From assembly GCA_963678705.1 (NCBI GenBank), contig OY783205.1:24605034-24669033 (forward strand): a stretch of DNA of 64,000 nt, given 5' to 3'. The stretch comes from Panorpa germanica. Taxonomy: Eukaryota; Arthropoda; Insecta; Mecoptera; Panorpidae. A program made the position numbers and the translations under genes. Every line of letters begins with the position of its first letter. Positions within the stretch are counted from its first letter, which is position 1. A model generated the notes under the pieces. It saw nothing but the letters and a program-made list of their open reading frames with translations, was not told where the DNA came from and did no database searches. Shown here piece after piece: positions 54,754-64,000 of this stretch.

Positions 54754-57379
54754 TATCTATCGATGGACGATGGAGTTAATTCTTTGTAGCATCCATTTTA
54801 TTTGAACGAACTTCAGCGATAGTTAGAGAATCTCAGTTAAAGAAGTGGGGTCACTCTTTCCGTGGAAATGCAAACGGTCCAGCATTACAGAACGTAGACC
54901 CTCGAGTGCAGAACACTAAGATCTCTACAGAGCAACTGTTTGTGATTTTCTGTTTACATAACCACTTAAAAAAAGAGTTTGTTTACCAAACATTCATGTA
55001 TATTTTGTTGTAAGTGCTCTTTTGAATGAATGTTTCAAGTAAAACTAATGTTTTATTTACTTTTACGTAAAACTCTCAACAGTGTATTATTTAATGCGAT
55101 AATTATACTAATTTACATGAGAGTTACTGTTATTGTTGCATTTGTTTTGTTTATTTTTATTTGTTGTTTATTGTTATACGTAAAATCTTTTCTTCTTCTT
55201 AAGGTACACTCTGAGAAACATTTGGATATACATAGTATATACATTCAGGTATTTTATTCACACTGACATATGCATGCATAAATATTATTTTCGCGTAAAT
55301 GGTGAAGTTATTGTTTTGAATATTTAAAATACATTTATGTTGTAGATATCAATGTGAGAATGAAAGAAAATATTTTAAATATAATACATTAGAATAGGAA
55401 TCTATAAAGCGAATAAACGGAAAGTAAAAGCGTTGTCAACTTAACGTCAGGTTAAGTGAATGGTAAAACGGGTAATTTTAAGTGACAGCGGAATTAGATA
55501 CGAAATGTTGCTATCTGATGCAAGCAGACATTTACATATGGAAGACGCATGTAGAAGTCAGAGCAACGCAGAAAGTGACAACGCAAAGAGAAGGAATGGA
55601 AAGACGAAATAGCAAACTTTCAAAAACATTGACGAAGCCGTTTTCATTCTACCATACGAATTTCAGCAACAAACAAACCACAATTCCACCACAGCAAACT
55701 AGAATTTTTTAATCACGTTTCCCTACACAAACACACTAGACATCAACTAAGAATATTGACAATGTGGGTTTGGACAAAACCTAGGAACCATGGAATTAAG
55801 ACATAGACTAGATGTTGAGTCTTATAACGCGGTTCTTTTTAATAGTGTCAAGGCTTCATATGTGAGCTACACCATTGCTTAATAAGTTAAGAGTATGTCA
55901 TTTAACTTTTGATGCATTCAAACCCAGAAAATATAGCGGTGGTCCAAAGATCACATGTGGACTACTGTGGCAACATTCAAGAATGTACTGTCCCATATAA
56001 CATTAAATATTCCCTATATATTCAAATATGCTCCATAATGTAAAAATAATATTTTGCATATATATTACATATATAGGAAATGAATAAACCTAACAGTAGT
56101 TGATATCAACAAAAACAAATTCTAACTTTAAATAGATATATCTCCGTCAATTGCATTGTGTTGTTGAAATTTTTCGGTGGATCATTGTGTCTAATCTTAT
56201 AGCATACTGGTATCAACCTTTGACCTCAAAGATCAGTTTCTCTTCTTGATGGCGGCATAAATATTCTGTTTTAACAACATAGACAAAATTAAATTTCGTC
56301 AAAGGTTTAAAATTTGTTTTTCAAATATTATTTTGCTTTAGATATTTTTACAAAGAAGTCTGCATATGAATTTCTGAAAGTCACCCCAACCACAATTTTC
56401 ACATACTCTGTGGTACTGTTTGAAAGTGAAAAATCCAGAGAAAACCTCTTTAGTAATTGACATTTTAAAGAAAAAAACAAAAAAGCTGTTTGTTCTATTC
56501 TATATATAATGTAAGTGTAAAAGCAGAAAAACGAGGTGTGTTTAGAAAATGTACCTCCCCTCATATTGCAGCTTTATTTTGACACAAATATCTTACACAC
56601 ATACATTCAAAAAGCTTTAGAGGAGCTTTCAGTTAAGGTGATGTGTTTACATCAAAAAATCAGAACGAGTTAAGTTAAATAAAGTTTTTTTTGTTCTCCA
56701 TGCGTTGGATTTCAAAAAAAAAAAAAAAGCTTACGCAACAAATATGAAAACTACAAGAAAATAAGTTGTTTCATGAAAAAATAAGAAAAGTTTAAGCTTT
56801 AAAGTAGTTTTGTTTTTTCTTGTTAAAAAAAAACTTTTTTTAAATTGATATTTTTTTACCGGTGAAAATTTTCTTGTAGAATAGTGTAAAGACAAATAAT
56901 TCTACTTTCATTTGGAGGTAATATAACTTTTATTACTATAGTCATTCATGGACTCTTCTTTTAGCTATTCACTGTGATAAGACAGTTTCGTATTTCTTTA
57001 TTGTATGTTTCTATTCAAAGGTGTTTTCGAGATATCGGCGTTTTAGCGGTTAAATAATGGAACGATTTCAAAATAGTTACTAGCTTTGGATTCGTTCAAA
57101 TACATTTTTAAAAGTTAAAAAAAGACATGTATTACCTGCATTTCAAAGTTAAACATTCTATCTCTTGGTGGTGGTAAATATTAATGGATAAGAAAGAAAA
57201 AAAGTAATGAAAAGAAATCTTCAACTACTCCATCCGATAAATAAATATCACTTTAATTCTTAAAAGGACAAAATTGACTATTTCAATCGTTAATAACTTT
57301 AATAATATTCTATAATATTACGAAGTGAACAAACATAATTGGATAAATGCAATTGCAATTTTTTTATAAACTCAGTTAT
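54754..57379. other. Gene-free; some exon-length open frames not supported
   Basis: The plus frame at 55030-55266 is hydrophobic because the DNA is T-rich. The frame at 55482-55712 begins at a GTG and is Lys/Thr-rich. The 56328-56564 minus frame is AT-driven. None has a matching acceptor and donor. A long A-run lies at about 56714-56728. Confidence 0.35.
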
Positions 57380-57805
57380 GTCAAGGAGGTCAGGAAGAGA
57401 GTCAAGAAGAAATAGTAAAGTAAAAGAGTCAAGAGGAAATAGTAAAGATAGAGCGTTTATGCCTGTAATAGACATAAGTGGAGAAGTGAAAACGAAGAAA
57501 GAAGGCAGGAAGGATAGGGAAAAAAAATAGAGGGTTTGTCGAGAGGAGACAAAGAAGGCAAGAGGTGATAGATGAAGATACAGGCAATAAGGAAGGAGAA
57601 GCAGGAAACGGTGTAAATAAAGGAGGAGTAGGGGACATGAAGAGAGAGAATCAAGAAAAGAAAAAACAGAAAGTACTATTCGAAGTAGTAATAGTCTAGA
57701 ATAGTTTAAGTTTAGTTTTAACTTTGAATTTGTATGAAATGCATTAAGAAATATAATAATGTAGATTGTAAAGCCGAAAGGCACACAAGTAATATAATAA
57801 AAAAA
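57380..57805 (+). mobile_element. LINE R 3' UTR, second copy
   Basis: Very similar to 36885-37324, with an extra duplication of the GTCAAGAAGAAATAGTAAAG block near its start. It ends GTAAAGCCGAAAGGCACACA, then AGTAATATAATAAAAAAATG. The 161-codon minus-strand frame across it is the longest in the window but is antisense to this purine-rich UTR. No clean target duplication was found. Confidence 0.82.
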
Positions 57806-58025
57806 TGTAAATTCAATTATGGATCACAACCCAATTACACAATTTCTAAAAATCTGCGATGCGCCTCTCTTTCTCCCACCTTGATAGTATTTTTCTTCAT
57901 CTCATTGCATAAAAATAAATATTATAAATATTTTATAAATTTAAAACATTGGAAATCGTTTTTGATGTTTTTGGCGCTTGTGAAATATTAAACAAACTCC
58001 TCGCATCGGGTTAATTGTTGATGGA
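57806..58025. other. No feature recognised
   Basis: AT-rich DNA. Confidence 0.4.
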
Positions 58026-58256
58026 TTGACCCCGCGTAAGATTAATGGTCCAAACAGCATCAAAACATACATCCGACTGCGGGAAGTCAAGAGGAACGGT
58101 GATGGAGACGCAGGCGGAGATGAAGAGACGAATGACCATCCGTTGGCGCTTGCTACTGATCTCTGCATTTGTCTGTATGCAGTGATAGGACGTTACGTGA
58201 CTATACAGTGCTATGAATTGGAAATAGAAGAGCAAAGCCAGTGTTACACAACTTAA
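58026..58256 (+). other. Unassigned GC-richer open frame, possible exon or transposon ORF piece
   Basis: An open frame, extending upstream of an internal Met-equivalent, encodes a charged peptide: PRKINGPNSIKTYIRLREVK, then RNGDGDAGGDEETNDHPLAL, to a TAA at 58254-58256. The GC content is well above that of the flanks and the peptide lacks AT-driven bias. The minus strand is also open. No splice acceptor of quality precedes it. I do not recognise it. Confidence 0.25.
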
Positions 58257-58934
58257 AATAAAAGAAACAAACGTTTCTTAACTTAGGTGTTAGTATTTTA
58301 ACATTATTATTTCATTAGCTTATTAATTATTACGTGAAACTACAAATAAATGTCTTAATACACTGAACAATTTGCCTATATAGTGTAAGCATAATCAATG
58401 ACCTTAAATAAGAACCCGTCTTATTGAAACCGTCTTATCTGAATATAAACAATCTAGCAATATCTAACAATAAGGCGTTCTACATTTCTCAGAAACAGAA
58501 TGGTCTAACTTAACACTCAATCCTTGGAAGTAATTCTAACTAAAAATATTAAATTATATACGACTTCAGGTTCTTTTTATGAATTTATACTAACACGGAT
58601 TACACTGGCTCTCACTTTCATAGTAGCAATCATTATAACATATTTAACAGAAAACATCAAACTATAAAAGAATTATGATATAATACACTAAACTGAATTA
58701 CGTTTGCTCATTGAACACTATTCATAAATCATATCATGAAATTAGTCGTGTAATTCATAACTGTACTCGATACCTCTCAAGACATCATCTCGCTGATGCC
58801 ACCCTTGCACCCCTATCCGTCACAGGGCTGTGTTTCCGTCCTTTGTTTTCCGCGAAGTACATCGACAGTATCACAATATCCAACATAAAAATGTGAAACG
58901 ACTTTATGAACACTGGTTCTTAATATCGATAGAA
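58257..58934. other. No gene recognised
   Basis: A GC-richer patch is near 58790-58860 (CACCCCTATCCGTCACAGGG), without splice sites. Confidence 0.35.
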
Positions 58935-59274
58935 TGTGCTTGTGTCCTCATTTTTTAGTGGTCGATTTTTCAATTATTGATTGAAATTGATGTTAATAAA
59001 TGTGTATTTGCGTGTCTTTTCTATTAAATATCTAAATATTGACGGAAATATAGCAATTAAAAGTTTGAATTGTAGTTTTAGCGCTAGAAATAGTCGGCCA
59101 TATTTGTATGACGTAAAATGCATTTTAACGTCAGTTATTTGTTGAGTAGGTCAGTGCTGTAGTAATGTTCTGTAGCTGTTGGTAGTCAAATAATCAAGTC
59201 AAGTCAAAGAATGATAAGTTTTTATTTTATTTAACCCTGTTACGGCTGACATAATATTGAAATTTCATTGTTTC
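58935..59274 (+). mobile_element. MITE A, copy 4 (right half missing)
   Basis: Starts TGTGCTTGTGTCCTCATTTT, one change from TGGGCTTGTGTCC, and matches the family to ACATAATATTGAAATTTCAT. Left flank is GAA. Confidence 0.85.
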
Positions 59275-60160
59275 ATTTCATTTCAAGTAAGGTCTTCAAA
59301 TCTTTATCTTCTTTTAAATATCAGCTTAAATATCTACAGGAATGATACAATCTTGTCAGCAATGAAAAATTATGTGACACATATTTTTATATATTTTTTC
59401 ATTACCAAAAGTGTTTCATGACATGTACAGTTTAAGAACCAGTGTTACACTTATATACAACATCTACCAATACTCCATAATGTTGTATATATGTATATAT
59501 CGGTATCCAGGCATAGAGCGCCATAAATGCCATAACGATCATAACTCCTATAATACCAAAAAACATGAATATACTTTTACATACATTTTCCTTTTTAAGG
59601 GGAAATTATGACGGTGTTATTTTTATTACTTTCCTGAAATATTCGCATAGTTTGTTTATAGTGTATGCACTGCACTCACTCGAACTCCTACACTTAGCTA
59701 TCGTTGAAGAACTGTTGAATAAATCAGATCTACGTAAATACAACAGAATACCAGACGCGATGAAGAACCACCCACCCCCCTATAGATTGGTGTAGTGGGG
59801 TGAGGTGAGGTGGATGAGATAAATCATATTTACGCCGCTAATTTATAGATTTATGTTCATGGTAATTATGTTTATGGGTTTTTTTTTATTAGAAATAACA
59901 TTTTGTTGAAAGTAAAAGAATGTTTAAAGTCTGTTGGGAGTTGAATATTAGCGGGTAATAAAACCTGTACAAATTCAATTAGTTTAATATTATTTACAAG
60001 GCCGCATGGGAGAAGGCCCCTTATGCAAAAAGCTTTTTTTTTTTAACTATTAGGATTTACCTAATGATATTGAGTAAATTTTGTGACACTGAACTACTGG
60101 CTTGTGAGTAGTGGATCCTGTGATCCACTTCCTCCTACTTTAGATTATACTTGTATGTAA
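59275..60160. other. No gene recognised
   Basis: AT-rich; short chance frames only. Confidence 0.4.
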
Positions 60161-60796
60161 TGGGCTTGTGTCCTCATTTTTAAGTGGGCGATTTTTCAAT
60201 TGTTGATTGAAATTGATGTTAATAAATGTGTATTAACGTGTGTATTTTATTAAATATCTAAATATTGACGGATATATAGCAATTAAAAGTTTGAATTTTA
60301 GTTTTAGCGCTAGAAATGGTCGGCCATATTTGTATGACGTGAAATGCATTTTAACGTCAGTTATTTGTTGAGTAGGTCAATGCTGTGGTAATGTTCTGTA
60401 GCTGTTGGTAGTCAAATAATCAAGCCAAGTCAAAGAATAATAAGTTTTTATTTTATTTAACCCTGTTACGGCAGACATAATATTGAAATTTTATTGTTCC
60501 TTGAAACAGCTGTAAATAATATTTAATATTTTGATATATAAATACATATAGCAGAGATTTAAGATCTGTAAGGTTGGTAACCTTACACAAGGATTGTGAT
60601 GTCACATGCACTTGGAATGTGTACAACGTTGAATCCCTTTAATAATTAAATAGACAAAATGATTTTTTTTAGTTGTTTATATCTCTTAACATATAAGGAG
60701 TTATTAAAAAATAATTGAACATTTGAGGTTCTAGTAACCCACTTTATCAATATATAGTACACTTTTATAGAAACTAAGACATAGGACACAAGCCCA
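60161..60796 (+). mobile_element. MITE A, copy 5 (full length, 636 bp)
   Basis: The most complete copy. Left end TGGGCTTGTGTCCTCATTTT, right end ACATAGGACACAAGCCCA. Contains TTAGCGCTAGAAATGGTCGG, AACGTCAGTTATTTGTTGAG and TAAGGTTGGTAACCTTACAC, the last holding a palindrome (AAGGTTGGTAACCTT). Flanks are TAA and TTG. No open frame of transposase length. Confidence 0.92.
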
Positions 60797-61443
60797 TTGT
60801 TTTTAATTGATCGGTATTTGTATTGGGAATAAGTCTGTGGGCACTCGAGAACAGTACCACTGTACTTGCACAAATATTTTCAACTAGGATATCAGCACTA
60901 TGATTAAAACTTGAAAATAATTAAAAGTAATGAAACGTAATTCTGAGAAAGTTATTCAATAAAAATAATCGAGGAGAAATTAAGATATATTTAATTAATA
61001 CAACGTCTTCAAATAAAAACCGGAAACTTATCAGTTAATATTCTAATTAAAAACGCGTTGTTAATGACAATTAAATACCTAAATTATTAGTTAATTATAA
61101 AACTAATTAGTCCTATATCATGTTTATTATAAGGCATTTAATAACATCAGAAGTTTCTTTTAAATGTATATGTCCAATTGGTAAAAAGCTAGCTAGCTAC
61201 TAGCTCCTGGTATGTAAATTGATATTTTTATGATATATTATATTTACTTTTTGACCTAAATCTTACGCAGGAAATGAAAACTATAAACATAAAAAATAAT
61301 CTCGTTTTTATATTTGTATATATTTTTATATTTATCGATTCTTATTTTTATAACAAATTCAAGCTACAGTTAAGCTATGATTGTTAAATAAGATTAGAGA
61401 AAAAATAAATTTAAAGCACCGTCACCAACATTTTACAGCAGGA
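60797..61443. other. No gene recognised
   Basis: AT-rich DNA. Confidence 0.4.
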
Positions 61444-61520
61444 TTAAGCCCTGTCGCACACTGCAAGAGTATTTAAGCGACGGTGAATTTGGACGTAAAT
61501 CGGCGGACGTAAAAACTCTC
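61444..61520 (+). mobile_element. MITE G-related terminus
   Basis: TTA followed by AGCCCTGTCGCACACTGCAA, then GTATTTAAGCGACGG and GGACGTAAATCGGCGGA. It parallels the right arm of MITE G (GTATTTAAGCGACGG, CGGACGTAAATCGGCGGA). The other end is not found. Confidence 0.6.
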
Positions 61521-62418
61521 AGAGCACACCGACTTCTGTGTTATTTACATGTTACGTTTGTATTTAAAGGAACATAAATTTAGTAAGAAATTGAATAAAA
61601 TCTACAACAATTTTCACAATACGAAAACTACGGAATCCTACTACTAAATAAATTCACATTCCATGTGGAGACAATTCAATTGGAAATGTGTATATTTTCT
61701 TCAATGAAATTGAAGCAAAAAAAACTATTCATGGTACTTGAAGATAGAAACAATTCAACTAAATATATCGTAGAATGTTTCTAAACGGATTGCTTTAAGG
61801 TGATAACACGGACTCGGTAAATTGATTTCAAAGGTTCAATTCAGGTTGATACAGATTGGATGTGCGGAGGAAGGTAACTACGGGTATGAATGTATTGGTT
61901 TCCGTATTAAACGACAGGAGCAGGGTGAAGGGATTGCAGAAATAACTTTGGGAGTAAGTTGGGGCAAGTAAAGGGAGCGCTGGTCCTAGCCATGTAAAGG
62001 TAACTGTTCACAGGTCCGCAATGCGTGCATGCATCGCATTCGTTTTATTAAATAAAACATGGAAGAAAAGGAGTAAAGTAATTCTTATTATTATATTTTT
62101 CCTTTTTTCACTTATTTTTAAACATTCTCGATCTCGGTTTTAATTTCTTGTCTCAGGTATGGCAAGATAGTGGAGCAGTCTTTCGTTTGTAATATATCAT
62201 GTTATATTAATTAATTAATAATAATTATTATTTCGAATTAAAAGAATATACCCGCCGCGAAAAAAAACAATATCAATTTCAAATTAAACATTTTCAATTT
62301 TAATTCTATCGCTAATTAATATTTGTATATTTATTACGCCCCTAATGACCCTTTAACAAAAAGCAATCATTGGATTATATAGAGGGCATATTCTATTACC
62401 TGCAATATACATTGTAAG
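61521..62418. other. No gene recognised
   Basis: A G-rich patch at about 61915-61985 (GGGTGAAGGGATTGCAG, TTGGGGCAAGTAAAGGGAGC) has no convincing frame. Confidence 0.35.
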
Positions 62419-62440
62419 CAGGGGCGGCCTTAGCCATTTA
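62419..62440 (+). mobile_element. hAT-type MITE F terminus
   Basis: CAGGGGCGGCCTTAGCCATT matches the end of MITE F. Only the terminus is present. Confidence 0.55.
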
Positions 62441-63041
62441 CAATATTACATAATAAACATAATAAACATTTTAATTGTGTCTTTGTTTTCTGTTTTTCTA
62501 ATTATCTTGAATAATTTCCACAGTACAGCAATTTACTAAAGTTATAGAATCAAACAAAACCATAAATTAATAAACAAAACTTTATAAATATTTCTCCATG
62601 TAACAACAAATTCTAATTAGCTTCCACAATATCACTGTTGCTAAGTCAGAAGTGTGTATTAATCAAAAACTTTTACAATATTTTTCTTCAACTTTACAGA
62701 ACTATAAAAACTCAAGAAAAGTTTTCTTATTTTTAGAAAATGCAAATAAAAGCACTTGCACATTTTTATTATGATTAAATGCAATACGATGCATAGACTG
62801 CCTTACTGGGAAGTACATTTTAAAGCAGTAAAAAAAATCCATATGTGAGATACGAAAATCAAATGATATTTTTTATATTACTGTATAAAAAATTACGAAT
62901 ATCACACAATGTAGATCATAAAGTTGTAAATCTAGGCAGTGGCGTTTATAGAAATATCGGGAGCTTGTGTCGCCCTTTAGTTATTGTTCTTGATCATAAA
63001 AAAATGTGTTACAAAATATTCATTTCACAAGAATACACATA
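62441..63041. other. No gene recognised
   Basis: AT-rich DNA. Confidence 0.4.
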
Positions 63042-63250
63042 GAAAAAGAAACAAGATATATCTGTCTCTGTTACACTTAAATGGTTTATTTACAACTTCA
63101 TTCAATACTGGTACGGTAGTGAGGCCAGGTGAAGCGATTTTACCATTTGTAGTTCATATCGCTGACCTCATGAACGAGTGAAATCAAATTGAATTGTTTC
63201 ATGACAAATGAATCATACGCATCTTCAATATTATGGCAAGGTGACTCCAA
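63042..63250 (-). repeat. Repeat M, copy with the longest open frame
   Basis: Reverse of 16585-16785. Its minus frame (continuing to about 63337) is open: KCPKFCNVATMLESPCHNIE, then DAYDSFVMKQFNLISLVHEV. It shares the DAYxxFVxKQFNLIS core with the other two copies. Probably a fragment of an unrecognised transposon protein. Confidence 0.5.
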
Positions 63251-63751
63251 CATTGTCGCTACGTTACAGAATTTAGGGCATTTATAAAACAGACTACTAA
63301 TTCCGCTACTGAATACATGCTCTGGGAATTGAACCAAATATAAAAGACCTCAAAAATGTTTCACCTAAGTGTTTTTATTTAAAATAATACACTATTGTAT
63401 TTTAAAATCAGTCTACTTTTATCTCTTTCTAAAATATCCTTATTTCTTCAATATGTTTGTATGTTTTTCTTTATATAAACATATTTCCACTTGAATATTT
63501 TCCACATAGATTGACAGAAAACTAAACACATTTTCACTTTGAGAGCTATAGCGATCTCAATGTTTATTTTCCTACTCGTTATTCACACATTGTTGCACCT
63601 ATTTTTCTATCAGATTGTTTTCTTTGTTTCCATTTTATTTTACTATTTTGATCCGTTTTTTTCTACTTTATATTTTTTATCATATATGAGAAGGTTGCAG
63701 TAAAAGCAAGATGGTTGGTGATAACAAAGGTATATTAATATTATTCGCGAA
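63251..63751. other. No gene recognised
   Basis: AT- and T-rich DNA. Confidence 0.4.
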
Positions 63752-64000
63752 TGGGCTTGTGTCCTCATCTTTTAGTGATCGATTTTTCAATTGTTGATTG
63801 AAATTTATGTTAATAAATGTGTATTGGCGTGTCTATTTTATTAAATATCCAAATGTTGACGAAGATATAGCAATTAAAAATTTGAATTGTAGTTTTAGCG
63901 CTAGAGATGGTCGGCCATTTTTATGACGTGAAATTTATTGTATACGTCAGTTATTTGTTGAGTAGGTCAGTTCTGTGGTAATGTTTTGTAGCTGCTGGTA
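63752..64000 (+). mobile_element. MITE A, copy 6 (cut by window end)
   Basis: Starts TGGGCTTGTGTCCTCATCTT after flank GAA. Matches the family to TTTTGTAGCTGCTGGTA at the window edge. Confidence 0.9.

Noticed and set aside
55030-55266. 78-codon hydrophobic frame that looks like a membrane protein
   Set aside because: Hydrophobicity follows from T-rich DNA. No splice sites, no start context and no charged flanks expected of a real membrane segment.
57299-57784. 161-codon minus-strand open frame, the longest in the window
   Set aside because: It is antisense to the purine-rich LINE R 3' UTR. A related antisense frame exists over the other copy at 36870-37166. The Ser/Leu/Phe-rich peptide is the by-product of GA-rich DNA.

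Overview
The window is AT-rich eukaryotic DNA, most probably from an insect. The evidence for an insect is the mix of mobile elements: mariner, hAT-, PIF/Harbinger- and TTAA-type non-autonomous DNA transposons, a Helitron-like end, and 3' ends of non-LTR retrotransposons of insect type. I cannot name the species or order. There is no bacterial-style gene content, no CRISPR array, no rRNA and no intact tRNA. Almost all long open frames are chance frames or lie antisense to transposon sequence.

Host coding content is sparse and split by very long introns. Three exons look credible. One is a plus-strand exon at 297-367. One is a minus-strand proline-rich exon at 2327-2521. One is a plus-strand exon at 39230-39310. 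A minus-strand GC-enriched first-exon/promoter candidate lies at about 13752-14160, ending in a GTAAGT donor; it could be the 5' exon of the gene carrying the proline-rich exon. A possible plus-strand terminal exon lies at 45200-45402. I do not recognise any of the proteins.

The rest is intronic or intergenic DNA with layered transposon insertions. 1-12 kb: MITE families A, C and E, hairpins and a Helitron-like piece. 14-28 kb: LINE 3' ends of two families (Q, with a Cys-rich DDRCQCGEE tail; R, with a CRVCG..ETLEH tail), MITE A inside a small repeat B, and an internally deleted mariner with TA target duplications. 30-37 kb: a 154-bp deletion derivative of MITE A, MITE C, an I/Jockey-like LINE end, and a LINE R with a clean 14-bp target duplication. 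38-48 kb: an inverted pair of about 580-bp repeats (J), MITE K, a PIF/Harbinger-type MITE (G) carrying repeat B, and a LINE R nested in a LINE Q. 49-64 kb: hAT-type MITEs, a long-TIR TTAA MITE (H), another LINE R, and three more MITE A copies, the last cut by the window edge.

No new multi-gene system is visible. The strongest unusual observation is MITE A: a roughly 610-640 bp element with 14-bp TIRs, in six copies. Comparison with an uninterrupted copy of its host repeat shows insertion with no target duplication longer than the dinucleotide AT, and every flank reads AA/TT. This fits the Spy type of DNA transposon, which inserts without target duplication.
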